11,743 nucleotides of DNA, from positions 304 through 12,046 of the forward strand of contig DHLW01000166.1 in the NCBI GenBank assembly GCA_002405485.1, read 5' to 3'. The DNA is from Phycisphaerales bacterium UBA4658 (GTDB lineage: Bacteria; Planctomycetota; Phycisphaerae; Phycisphaerales; UBA1924). Below are positions 1-7,088 of the stretch, one piece after another. The position numbers and the translations under genes are program-made. The notes beneath the pieces were generated by a model, which saw only the letters and a list, made by a program, of their open reading frames with translations, made no database searches and was not told the origin of the DNA. Numbering within the stretch: the first letter of the stretch is position 1; every line of letters starts with the position of its first letter.

Positions 1-1
1 C

Positions 2-493
2 GAGGGGATCGTGCCGGGCGGCGGTGTCGCCCTCGTCCGCAGCGAGAAGGCGGTCGCAGGCCTCGATCTCGAAGGCGATGAGCGGCTCGGCGCCACGATC
101 GTGAAAAACGCCCTCCATTACCCCCTCGAGGCGATCGCGTCCAACGCCGGCGTGGACGGCTCGGTGGTGGTGAACCGCGTGCGGCACCTCAAGGGGAAGA
201 ACGAGGGCTACGACGCCGACAAGGGGGAGTACTGCGACCTGGTGAGCGCCGGGGTCATCGACCCGGCGAAGGTCGTGCGCACGGCGCTGCAGAACGCGGC
301 GAGCGTGGCCGCCCTGTTGATGACGACCGACTCCCTCATCACCGAGATCCCCAAGGAGGAGGAGGAGGCCGGCGGCGACCACCATGACCACGGCATGGGT
401 GGTGGCATGGGCGGCATGGGCGGTGGCATGGGAGGCATGGGCGGCATGGGTGGCATGGGAGGAATGGGTGGGATGGGTGGCATGGGCTTCTGA
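2..493 (+). CDS. groEL: Chaperonin GroEL, first copy, 3' end only (GGM-tailed)
   Basis: This is the C-terminal part of a 60-kDa chaperonin subunit, the ATP-driven folding cage that works with GroES in the cytoplasm. The reading frame is already open at base 2 and reads [11 protein letters not shown], the GroEL motif of the returning intermediate and equatorial domains. The GTG at 11 is therefore an internal valine codon and not a start. Further GroEL landmarks are [10 protein letters not shown], the [17 protein letters not shown] segment, and a tail DHHDHG followed by Gly-Gly-Met repeats ending MGF. About 160 C-terminal residues are visible and the rest lies upstream. groES follows after 119 bases, so this copy is the likely partner of that GroES. 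The gene order groEL then groES is the reverse of the usual bacterial operon. The histidine-rich stretch before the tail is not part of the classical E. coli sequence. Confidence 0.96.
   Translation, partial: EGIVPGGGVALVRSEKAVAGLDLEGDERLGATIVKNALHYPLEAIASNAGVDGSVVVNRVRHLKGKNEGYDADKGEYCDLVSAGVIDPAKVVRTALQNAASVAALLMTTDSLITEIPKEEEEAGGDHHDHGMGGGMGGMGGGMGGMGGMGGMGGMGGMGGMGF
392..490 (+). repeat. Tandem GGC-ATG-type repeat encoding the GroEL GGM tail
   Basis: About 100 bases are built from repeated ggcatg/ggtggcatg units, in frame with groEL, and encode Gly-Gly-Met repeats. The synonymous third bases vary (ggc, ggt, gga, ggg), so the repeat is conserved at protein level more than at DNA level. 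In GroEL the tail lines the cavity floor. Confidence 0.9.
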
Positions 494-517
494 GCCCGCG
501 CCGGATCGCACGCACCT

Positions 518-543
518 CGGTCCGGGCAACGACGCCCGGGCCG
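518..543 (+). promoter_or_regulatory. Stem-loop in the groEL-groES gap
   Basis: Bases 518-527 pair with 534-543 as a 10-bp GC-rich stem with one G·U pair and a 6-base loop (aacgac). It lies 25 bases after the groEL stop and 69 bases before the groES start. No run of T follows, so it is not a classical intrinsic terminator. An attenuator or an RNA processing or stability element would fit. Confidence 0.5.
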
Positions 544-598
544 CTCACAGGACATCATCGGCACGGTCAAGATCCCCGTGTCGTCGCACACAGAAACT

Positions 599-602
599 GG
601 AG
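599..602 (+). promoter_or_regulatory. Ribosome binding site of groES
   Basis: GGAG lies 10 bases before the ATG at 613, at acceptable Shine-Dalgarno spacing, and supports that start. Confidence 0.6.
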
Positions 603-612
603 ACACTCCACA

Positions 613-900
613 ATGGCCATCAAGCCCATGGACGATCGCGTCCTCGTCAAGCCCATCGAGTCCGAGTCCAAGACCGCCTCCGGCATCTTCCTCCCCGAGT
701 CCGCGAAGGAGAAGCCCGTCAAGGGTGAGGTCCTGGCGATCGGACCCGGCAAGCGTCTGGACAACGGCGGTCGCGCCCAGATGTCCGTTTCCAAGGGCAA
801 CACCGTCGTCTACGGCAAGTACGCCGGCACCGAAGTCGAGGTCAAGGGCGAGAAGTTCCTCATCCTCCGCGAGAGTGAGTTGCTCGGCGTTCTGGACTAA
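613..900 (+). CDS. groES: Co-chaperonin GroES
   Basis: The 10-kDa co-chaperonin caps the GroEL ring. The 95-residue product has the normal family length and begins MAIKPMDDRVLVKPIESE, the typical first strand. The mobile loop that docks on GroEL is SKTASGIFLPESAKEKP (about residues 18-34), containing the hydrophobic Gly-Ile-Phe-Leu contact. The core segments GEVLAIGPGKR and GNTVVYGKYAGTEVEV follow, and the C-terminus is LLGVLD. The start is fixed by homology and by GGAG 10 bases upstream. Codon choice is strongly biased to C/G endings (2 of the first 40 codons end in A or T), as expected for a highly expressed gene. It sits between the first groEL and a sulfotransferase cassette. It is the only groES in the window, so it may serve both GroEL proteins. 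Confidence 0.97.
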   Translation: MAIKPMDDRVLVKPIESESKTASGIFLPESAKEKPVKGEVLAIGPGKRLDNGGRAQMSVSKGNTVVYGKYAGTEVEVKGEKFLILRESELLGVLD

Positions 901-917
901 CGCGTACTCCAACCTCA

Positions 918-952
918 GCGCAGTGGCTCGGACCAATCCCGAGCCCCTGCGC
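918..952 (+). terminator. Stem-loop after groES (terminator-like or attenuator)
   Basis: The outer stem pairs 918-923 (gcgcag) with 947-952 (ctgcgc). After a single T/C mismatch the inner stem pairs 925-931 (ggctcgg) with 939-945 (ccgagcc), with a 7-base loop. The hairpin starts 17 bases after the groES stop and ends 20 bases before the first sulfotransferase start. No T-run follows, so termination would be Rho-assisted or only partial. It could separate the high expression of groES from the low expression expected of the enzymes downstream. Confidence 0.5.
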
Positions 953-972
953 ATGGACGATCTCGACCGATC

Positions 973-2019
973 ATGGCTGCCGCGCTGCGCCAACTTCTCA
1001 AGAGCACTGTGGGCGTATTCGCCTCGGGCTCCGCGCAGACCCACGTGGCGGCGAGCGTTGACCCTCGCCCGTGGCGATGCTGCGATCTTCCCGACGGCGA
1101 CGCGTTCAGCATCCGCAACGGTGAGCGTCGCCATCGATTCTTCTTCATCACCGGTTGCTACAAGTCCGGCACGCATTGGGTTGAGAACATTCTGAATCAG
1201 CACCCAGACGTTGTCGTCAAGGGCGAGTTTCATCTCGAAGCTCTCCGCCGCGGCGTCGATGAGTTGGTGGATACGCGCTGGTATCTCACCGCGCGCCCCC
1301 GTTTGCGTGGTGTGATCGATGACTCGTATCACGCATTCGTCCGCCGCGTGATGTTTGCCGAGACTCGTGACAAGCCGACGGCGACCTGGATCGGCGATCG
1401 CACGCCTCGGCTGCTTCAGGAACTGCTTCCCGGCGCACCGATCGTGAACATCCGGCGCGATGGACGCGATGTCATGGTGAGCTGGAACTTCCAGCACCTG
1501 CGGACGAAGAACCTTGACTTGTTGTTGCCCGAGATGCGAGCGTCGGCCGAGCGATTCAATCCAAGGTTTCAAGAGGATCCCGCGGCGTTCTCCGAACCGG
1601 GCTCCGGCTACTTGAGCGACGAGCGCTGGTTCCGCACGCATGCCAAGACCTGGGCCGACATGGTGCACCGCGAACTCGACGAGGCCCCGCGTCTGCGCGA
1701 GCGTGGCACGCCGGTGCTTCAGCTTGTGTACGAGCGAATGCACGAGGACATTGCGGCGGCGCGTTCGTCGCTCTACGCGTTCCTTGGTCTCGATCCGAGC
1801 GTTGCCGCCCCGCTCAGTCGAGAGACCAGGACCCTTCCCGGCTTCGATGAGCCCGCGCCGTCGAAGTTCTATCGCAAGGGCGAAGTCGGGGAGTGGCGTT
1901 CGATGTTCACCCCCCTGCAGTGCATGTGGTTCCAGGAAGTCGCGGGCGACGCGCTCACACGCGCGGAGTATGAGCGGAACGCCTCTTGGGCTACCGCCCG
2001 GATCGGGGCGGCCTCATGA
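973..2019 (+). CDS. PAPS-dependent sulfotransferase, first of three
   Basis: A soluble sulfotransferase of the Sulfotransfer_1 (SULT-like) fold, transferring sulfate from PAPS to an unknown acceptor; 348 residues. The 5'-phosphosulfate loop is GCYKSGTHW (residues 61-69), with the family lysine. The 3'-phosphate site is IRRDGRDVMVSW (160-171), with the expected Arg and Ser. The C-terminal nucleotide-binding motif is RKGEVGEW (301-308). GEF (84-86) and GDRTPR (141-146) are shared with both neighbours. There is no signal peptide or clear membrane segment. The first 55 residues are not recognisable. The start at 973 has only a weak GGA at 955-957, so initiation may be inefficient or somewhat displaced. 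It overlaps the next gene by 4 bases. The acceptor (glycan, lipid or small molecule) cannot be told from the sequence. Confidence 0.9.
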   Translation: MAAALRQLLKSTVGVFASGSAQTHVAASVDPRPWRCCDLPDGDAFSIRNGERRHRFFFITGCYKSGTHWVENILNQHPDVVVKGEFHLEALRRGVDELVDTRWYLTARPRLRGVIDDSYHAFVRRVMFAETRDKPTATWIGDRTPRLLQELLPGAPIVNIRRDGRDVMVSWNFQHLRTKNLDLLLPEMRASAERFNPRFQEDPAAFSEPGSGYLSDERWFRTHAKTWADMVHRELDEAPRLRERGTPVLQLVYERMHEDIAAARSSLYAFLGLDPSVAAPLSRETRTLPGFDEPAPSKFYRKGEVGEWRSMFTPLQCMWFQEVAGDALTRAEYERNASWATARIGAAS

Positions 2020-3143
2020 ACGCCGGCATCAAACGCATCGTTCGATCGGCGATTCGCGTGGTGTCGCCCGGCGCCGCATCTGAAGCCCCCGCTCGGCTTT
2101 CGCCACGGTACACCGAGCAGCCGGTGCTCGGCCACCGCGCCGGCATCGATCGGCGCGAGTATGGCAATCCAGCCTTCGAAGCGTGCCGAAACTCGGAGAA
2201 CTACACCGTTCGCATTGATGGACGCGAGCATCGAGTGTTCTTCTTCTGCGGCCATCCTCGCTCGGGGACGCATTGGATGGACGCGGTCATCAAGCTGCAC
2301 CCCAAGCTGTGGATCGACGGCGAGTACCGATTCGAGTCCCTGCACAACTCGCTCAACGATCTGACTGGCAAGTCCTGGCACGCCGCGTCGCGAGATCCGA
2401 TGCGGTCCCAGGCCGTCCTGAGCTTCCAGCGGACGATCAAGGAGATCATCGGATCCTCATCGGCCCATCGACCCGGGGCACTCTGGCTGGGCGATCGCAC
2501 GCCGCGGCCGTGCCGGGTGTTCATCCCGGGCGCGCCGCAGTTTCTGATCATCCGCGATCCACGAGACATTCTGGTCTCATGGGCCCATCAGGAACTGAAG
2601 AACGGCGGGTTCAACTACATGGATGGCGGATTCGCCGCCGAGCTTGGCGATTCCCGAGCCAAGTTCCTCGCCGATCCGGATCACTTCAAGAAGAACCCGG
2701 CCGAACTGCTCGGCTGCGAGCGATGGTTGCGTCGGCTCGCGGGGCGCTGGCGGCGGCACCTCCGCGTTGATATGGAGTGCCTGAAGAAGATCGACGCGGG
2801 GTTGATCGAAGAAGTCAATCCGCTTGCGGATCGTCCGCCGATGCTCTGGAACTGGCAGTCACGCGTGCTGGTCGTTCGCTTTGAGAACATCCACCGCGAT
2901 CCGGAAGGCGAGCGAAGCCGAATCTACTCGTTCCTCGGCGTGGACCCGGCGGAGGCCGGGCCATTGAGCGACGAAACACGCACCAAGCCGACGCTGGCAT
3001 CCGAGAATCCGCACGGCTTGTTCCGCAAGGGCGCGGTAGGAGACTGGGTGCAGTACTTCACCGATGACGTGAAGGGCTGGTTCAAGGACGAAGCCGGTGA
3101 CACGCTCCTCGAACTCGGATACGAAAAGGACGACAACTGGTGA
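2016..3143 (+). CDS. PAPS-dependent sulfotransferase, second of three
   Basis: Paralogue of the genes on both sides; 375 residues from the ATG at 2016, which overlaps the preceding TGA as ATGA. A longer reading from the TTG at 1986 is possible but less likely, because the overlap is the standard coupling arrangement. Motifs are GHPRSGTHW (79-87; the usual lysine of the phosphosulfate loop is arginine), GEY (102-104), GDRTPR (159-164), IIRDPRDILVSW (178-189) and RKGAVGDW (337-344). It is longer than its neighbours because of extra sequence between the 3'-phosphate site and the FLGVDP segment, including GGFNYMDGG and the CERWLRR region. No signal peptide is seen. Function is a sulfotransferase by motif; the substrate is unknown. 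Translational coupling suggests the three enzymes are made together and may act on one product. Confidence 0.9.
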   Translation: MNAGIKRIVRSAIRVVSPGAASEAPARLSPRYTEQPVLGHRAGIDRREYGNPAFEACRNSENYTVRIDGREHRVFFFCGHPRSGTHWMDAVIKLHPKLWIDGEYRFESLHNSLNDLTGKSWHAASRDPMRSQAVLSFQRTIKEIIGSSSAHRPGALWLGDRTPRPCRVFIPGAPQFLIIRDPRDILVSWAHQELKNGGFNYMDGGFAAELGDSRAKFLADPDHFKKNPAELLGCERWLRRLAGRWRRHLRVDMECLKKIDAGLIEEVNPLADRPPMLWNWQSRVLVVRFENIHRDPEGERSRIYSFLGVDPAEAGPLSDETRTKPTLASENPHGLFRKGAVGDWVQYFTDDVKGWFKDEAGDTLLELGYEKDDNW

Positions 3144-4147
3144 TCGCCTGGCCCAGGAAATCCAGACCAGAGCACGCGACCGATCGGTCGGCGCAGTCGC
3201 CGCGCCGCTACGTCTTCGTCTCCGGACATCCCCGATCCGGAACCAACTGGGTCTCGTCACTCCTGAATCTGCACCCGGACTGTTTCTGCGACGGCGAGTT
3301 CCACTTCCTGATCCTGCGGTGGGCCATGGACGGGTTCACAAGCCTGCCCTGGTACCTGGGCGCTCTGGAGCCCCAGCGCTCCACCGCCGAGCGAGCGTTC
3401 CAGCAGCTCGTTCGCGACTGCCTCCACGCCAGGGCGCAGGAACGACTCGGCCCGACCGGCCGGTCCATTCCCCCCGTGCTGGGCGATCACACGCCGCGGC
3501 TGTTCCGCGTGATGATCTCGCCGCCCGAGGCGCGATACATCGTGATCCAGCGCGATGGCCGCGACGTGCTGGTGAGCTACACCTATCACCTGCTCAACAC
3601 CAAGGCGCCCGATGTGATCCACGAGAGCACGCGCGAGTTCTACCGGGCCCAGCTCGCGGGGCTCGACGGCTCCGCAGAAGCTCAGCGTCGGGCGGCGGCG
3701 AACCTGCTGGCGCACGAGCCGTGGGTCCGCTACTACGCGAACTTCTGGGCGGATCACGTGCTGCACGATCAGCGGATCTGGGCCTCGGTCTGTTCCGAGG
3801 GATTCGGGTCCTATGTCAAGTTCGTGCGGTACGAGTCGCTCCGAGCCGACGTCGAGCAGGGGAGACGCGAGATCTACGAGCACCTCGGTCTCGATCCCGC
3901 AATCGCCGCGCCAGTCTCCAAGGAGACCAACACCGCGCCGGGCTTCGGCGGGCGCGAGGATCCGACGAGCTTCTACCGAAAGGGCGAGTCCGGCGACTGG
4001 CGCCGATACTTCACGCCTCGGCTGGCCGAGTGGTTCCATCAGACCGCCGGCGAAGCGCTCGTGACGTTGAAGTACGAACCCGATGGATCCTGGGTCCGAA
4101 CCGTTCAACCCCAGGCCGGCGCGGAGCTGGCATGTTCGATCACCTGA
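3140..4147 (+). CDS. PAPS-dependent sulfotransferase, third of three
   Basis: Third member of the cassette; 335 residues, starting with GTG at 3140 that overlaps the previous TGA as GTGA. Motifs are GHPRSGTNW (29-37, again with arginine for lysine), GEF (52-54), GDHTPR (115-120), QRDGRDVLVSY (137-147), FVRYESL and HLGLDP in the C-terminal half, and RKGESGDW (280-287). Its N-terminal extension before the phosphosulfate loop is only about 28 residues, against about 60 and 78 in the other two. The leading segment is therefore variable and the catalytic core shared. A short tail follows the terminal SW motif. The second groEL begins 57 bases downstream. No export signal is visible, so action in the cytoplasm on an intracellular precursor is the simplest reading. 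The acceptor is unknown. Confidence 0.9.
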   Translation: MIAWPRKSRPEHATDRSAQSPRRYVFVSGHPRSGTNWVSSLLNLHPDCFCDGEFHFLILRWAMDGFTSLPWYLGALEPQRSTAERAFQQLVRDCLHARAQERLGPTGRSIPPVLGDHTPRLFRVMISPPEARYIVIQRDGRDVLVSYTYHLLNTKAPDVIHESTREFYRAQLAGLDGSAEAQRRAAANLLAHEPWVRYYANFWADHVLHDQRIWASVCSEGFGSYVKFVRYESLRADVEQGRREIYEHLGLDPAIAAPVSKETNTAPGFGGREDPTSFYRKGESGDWRRYFTPRLAEWFHQTAGEALVTLKYEPDGSWVRTVQPQAGAELACSIT

Positions 4148-4149
4148 GT

Positions 4150-4155
4150 TTGACA
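4150..4155 (+). promoter_or_regulatory. Possible -35 box upstream of the second groEL
   Basis: TTGACA, identical to the sigma-70 -35 consensus, lies just after the stop of the third sulfotransferase and 49 bases before groEL. No good -10 box is found at 16-18 bases spacing (the best is around cttgct at 4173-4178), so the promoter is only tentative. No CIRCE element is present in this gap. Confidence 0.25.
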
Positions 4156-4191
4156 GACCAACCACCAACCGTCTTGCTGACACACACCTGA

Positions 4192-4197
4192 AGAGGA
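4192..4197 (+). promoter_or_regulatory. Ribosome binding site of the second groEL
   Basis: AGAGGA lies 7 bases before the ATG at 4205. It is the clearest Shine-Dalgarno sequence in the cluster and fixes the start. Confidence 0.7.
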
Positions 4198-4204
4198 CAA
4201 ACCC

Positions 4205-5833
4205 ATGGCAACCAAGCAGATCATGTTCGACGACAAGGCGCTGATCGAGATGAAGAAGGGCGTGGAGCGGCTGGCCAAGGCCGTGAAGGTCACGATGGGC
4301 CCCACCGGACGCAACGTCATCATCCAGAAGTCCTACGGCGGCCCGTCGATCACCAAGGACGGGGTCAGCGTCTCCAAGGAGATCACGCTGCCCGGGGCCT
4401 TCGAGTCCATGGGCGCCAAGATGGTCAATGAGGTCGCCAAGAAGACCGCCGACAAGGCCGGCGACGGGACCACGGCGGCAACCGTGCTCGCCGAGGCGAT
4501 CTTCAACCAGGGGCTGCGATACGTCACCAGCGGCGCCAACCCCGTGCAGATCCAGCGCGGGATCAACGACGCAGCCGCCGCCGCCGCCGCCGCGATCGAC
4601 AACATGGCGATCAAGTGCAAGGGCTTTGAAGACTACAAGAAGATCGCGACCGTCTCGGCGAATCACGACACCGAGATCGGCGAGCTCATCGCCAAGGCGA
4701 TCGACAAGGTCGGCGCCGAGGGCGTGGTCGAGGTGGAGGAGGGCAAGAGCGCCCAGACGACGCTGGACTACGTCGAGGGCATGCAGTTCGACAAGGGCTA
4801 CATCTCCCCGTACTTCATGACCGATCCCAAGACCGGCGAGTGCGTCCTCGAGGACGCTCGGGTGCTGATCTTCGAGAAGAAGGTCGCCAATCTCACCGAC
4901 CTCCTGCCCCTGCTGAACAAGGTCGCGATGAGCAGCCAGCCGCTGCTGATCATCGCCGAAGAGGTCGAGAACGAGGCCCTCGCCGCGCTCGTGGTCAATC
5001 GGCTCCGCGGCACGATCAAGATCTGCGCCGTCAAGGCCCCCGGCTTCGGCGATCGTCGCAAGGCCATGCTCGGGGACATCGCCGTGCTGACCGGCGGGGT
5101 CTTCTTCGCCGAGGATCTCGGCCGCTCGCTGGATTCGATCGAGCTCGGCGAGCTGGGATCGGCGAAGAAGATCGTCGTGGACAAGGACAACTGCACGATC
5201 ATCCAGGGCGCGGGAAAGAAGAAGGACATCGAGGCCCGCGCTTCCCAGATCAAGACCCAGCACGACAAGAGCACCAGCGACTATGACCGCGAGAAGCTCA
5301 TGGAACGCCTCGCCAAGCTCACCGGCGGCGTGGCCATCATCAACGTCGGCGCCGCGACCGAGACCGCGATGAAGGAGAAGAAGGACCGCGTCGACGACGC
5401 CCTGCACGCAACGAGAGCCGCGGCCAAGGAGGGGTACGTCCCCGGCGGCGGCGTCGCCCTGCTCCGCACGCAGAAGGCGATCCTCGACGCCAAGAAGAAG
5501 GCCCAGTCGGCCAAGAACGCCGGCGACGAGGCCTTCGGGTACGACATCGTCTCCAAGGCCGTCGAGGCCTGCGTGAAGCAGATCGCCGAGAACGCCGGCG
5601 TGGACGGCGACCTGGTGGTCGAGAAGGTCAAGGACGGCTCGGGCGGCTTTGGCTACAACGCCGCGACGGGTGAGTATCTGGACCTCGTGAAGGCTGGGAT
5701 CATCGATCCCGCGCTGGTCGCCAAGACCGCGCTCGTCAACGCGGCGAGCGTCGCCGGGCTCATGCTCACCACCAACTGCCTTGTCTCCGAGTTGAAGGAG
5801 GATGGTGAGGCGGTGGTTGGAAGTGTGAACTGA
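4205..5833 (+). CDS. groEL: Chaperonin GroEL, second copy, without GGM tail
   Basis: A complete 60-kDa chaperonin of 542 residues, close to the 548 of E. coli. The N-terminus [20 protein letters not shown] is typical. The ATP-site elements are intact: TMGPTGRNV (30-38), KDGVSV (51-56), GDGTT (86-90, with Asp87) and the catalytic Asp398 in [12 protein letters not shown], at the same number as in E. coli. The apical domain with EDLG and [12 protein letters not shown] is present, so it should be an active ATPase. Unlike the first copy, it ends [12 protein letters not shown] with no Gly-Gly-Met repeat. Tail-less or altered-tail GroEL paralogues in multi-copy bacteria are often specialised; whether this one is cannot be seen. 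Codons are strongly C/G-ending (2 of the first 40 end in A or T), as expected for high expression. It follows the sulfotransferases and precedes dnaJ. Confidence 0.97.
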   Translation: MATKQIMFDDKALIEMKKGVERLAKAVKVTMGPTGRNVIIQKSYGGPSITKDGVSVSKEITLPGAFESMGAKMVNEVAKKTADKAGDGTTAATVLAEAIFNQGLRYVTSGANPVQIQRGINDAAAAAAAAIDNMAIKCKGFEDYKKIATVSANHDTEIGELIAKAIDKVGAEGVVEVEEGKSAQTTLDYVEGMQFDKGYISPYFMTDPKTGECVLEDARVLIFEKKVANLTDLLPLLNKVAMSSQPLLIIAEEVENEALAALVVNRLRGTIKICAVKAPGFGDRRKAMLGDIAVLTGGVFFAEDLGRSLDSIELGELGSAKKIVVDKDNCTIIQGAGKKKDIEARASQIKTQHDKSTSDYDREKLMERLAKLTGGVAIINVGAATETAMKEKKDRVDDALHATRAAAKEGYVPGGGVALLRTQKAILDAKKKAQSAKNAGDEAFGYDIVSKAVEACVKQIAENAGVDGDLVVEKVKDGSGGFGYNAATGEYLDLVKAGIIDPALVAKTALVNAASVAGLMLTTNCLVSELKEDGEAVVGSVN

Positions 5834-5846
5834 TCGACACATTGAG

Positions 5847-5884
5847 GCACTGGGCGCTCGGCATCACGTGCGAGTGCCCAGTGC
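5847..5884 (+). promoter_or_regulatory. Strong stem-loop between groEL and dnaJ
   Basis: Bases 5847-5860 pair with 5871-5884 in a 14-bp stem with one G·U pair and a 10-base loop (gcatcacgtg). A second copy of the right arm, ccgagtgccc at 5891-5900, can pair instead with 5852-5861. Two mutually exclusive folds are therefore possible immediately before the dnaJ start at 5906. No T-run follows. A translational switch, processing site or partial terminator are all possible. The half-sequence GAGTGC is also that of the CIRCE operator, but the spacing is 12 bases and not 9. Confidence 0.55.
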
Positions 5885-5905
5885 ACACTCCCGAGTGCCC
5901 GCTCC

Positions 5906-7078
5906 ATGCCCGCAGCCCAACGCGACTACTACGAAGTCCTCTCCGTCGAACGCACCGCCGACGGCGAGGAGATCAAGCGCGCCTATCGCCGGGCCGCGAT
6001 GAAGTATCACCCCGATCGCAACCCCGGCGACGCCGAGGCCGAGAAGAACTTCAAGGAGGCCGCCGAGGCCTACGAGGTGCTCTCCGACGAGCAGAAGCGC
6101 AAGATCTATGACCAGTTCGGGCACGAGGGGCTCAAGCGCGGCATGGGCGGCGGCCCGGCCACGCACGACTTCTCACGCATGGATGTCCAGGACATCTTCT
6201 CGATGTTCAACGACATCTTCGCCGGCGGCGGGTTTGGCGCGGGCATGGGCGGGCAGCGCCGCGGGCCCGCACGCGGATACGACCTTGAGACCGAGGTCGG
6301 CATCTCCCTGGAAGAAGTCCTCTCCGGTGCCGAGGAAGAAGTCGAGTTCACGCGGCTGGACGTCTGCGACACCTGCGGCGGGTCCGGCGCAAAGGCCGGC
6401 ACCAAGCCCGTGAAGTGCCCCACCTGCGATGGTCACGGCAAGGTCCAGCAGTCCGGGCTCGGGGGCATGTTCAGAATGGTGACGACCTGCCCCGCCTGCG
6501 CCGGCCGCGGCAAGGTCGTCAAGGAGTTCTGCGACTCCTGCCGTGGCAAGGGGCGTCAGCCCAAGAAGCGCCGGCTCGCGGTGCGCATTCCCGCGGGCAT
6601 TCAGGATGGGCAGGCAGTCCGCGTCCGCGGGGAGGGCGAGCCACCGCCTCCGGAAGTGTCCAGCGCTGGCGAGGGCATGCGCGGCGATCTGCACGTCGTC
6701 GTGCGTGTGCAGGAGCACCCGCGATTCAAGCGTGACGGAGACCACCTGGTCATCCTGCAGCCAGTTGCGTTCGTGCAGGCCTCGCTCGGCGCAGACCTGG
6801 CGATCGACGGACTGGACGCGAAGCACACCGTGCACATCCCGCGAGGCACTCAGCACGGAGCGCACTTTCGCATCGAGGGCGCGGGGCTCCCGGATCTTCG
6901 CTCCGGCCGGCGCGGGGATCTGGTCGTCGTCGCCACGATCGAGGTGCCGAAGAAACTCACGCACGAACAGGAGAAACTGCTCCGGGATCTGGCCGCGACG
7001 GAGAACACCGCCGTGAGCGCGCCGAAAAAGGGGTTCTTCGAGCAGGTCAAGGACACGCTCAGAGGCAAGAACCCCTGA
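5906..7078 (+). CDS. dnaJ: Chaperone protein DnaJ
   Basis: Hsp40 co-chaperone that delivers substrates to DnaK and stimulates its ATPase. The product has 390 residues and the full type I layout: a J-domain (about 6-75) with the essential HPD at 35-37; a Gly/Phe-rich linker (about 79-122); and a zinc domain with four CxxCxGxG repeats at 154-161, 171-178, 195-202 and 209-216. The C-terminal substrate-binding domains follow, with [22 protein letters not shown] and a [11 protein letters not shown] segment. No Shine-Dalgarno sequence precedes the ATG. The upstream region is instead occupied by a stem-loop and its alternative arm, so translation may depend on RNA folding. The spacer after groEL is 72 bases and grpE follows, as in a heat-shock operon. 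dnaK is not in the window. Confidence 0.97.
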   Translation: MPAAQRDYYEVLSVERTADGEEIKRAYRRAAMKYHPDRNPGDAEAEKNFKEAAEAYEVLSDEQKRKIYDQFGHEGLKRGMGGGPATHDFSRMDVQDIFSMFNDIFAGGGFGAGMGGQRRGPARGYDLETEVGISLEEVLSGAEEEVEFTRLDVCDTCGGSGAKAGTKPVKCPTCDGHGKVQQSGLGGMFRMVTTCPACAGRGKVVKEFCDSCRGKGRQPKKRRLAVRIPAGIQDGQAVRVRGEGEPPPPEVSSAGEGMRGDLHVVVRVQEHPRFKRDGDHLVILQPVAFVQASLGADLAIDGLDAKHTVHIPRGTQHGAHFRIEGAGLPDLRSGRRGDLVVVATIEVPKKLTHEQEKLLRDLAATENTAVSAPKKGFFEQVKDTLRGKNP

Positions 7079-7088
7079 CGCCGGATTC

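Noticed and set aside
11..13. GTG at 11 as the start of a small protein
   Set aside because: It is an internal valine codon of GroEL; the frame is open to the window edge and reads the GroEL motif through it.
208..1743. Open frame of 511 codons on the minus strand
   Set aside because: It runs opposite the groEL tail, groES and the first sulfotransferase; its proline/methionine repeat is only the complement of the GGM tail.
3097..4191. Alternative plus-strand frame of 364 codons over the third sulfotransferase
   Set aside because: Arg/Ala/Pro-rich shadow frame; the sulfotransferase motifs are all in the frame starting at 3140.
3257..5842. Open frame of 861 codons on the minus strand opposite groEL
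   Set aside because: It mirrors the strongly conserved groEL and third sulfotransferase; the composition is that of an antisense frame in high-GC DNA and no family is recognisable.
5854..5877. CIRCE operator for HrcA upstream of dnaJ
   Set aside because: The half-sites GCGCTC and GAGTGC are 12 bases apart and lack the TTA/TAA ends; the consensus needs 9. Kept only as a possibility in the hairpin finding.
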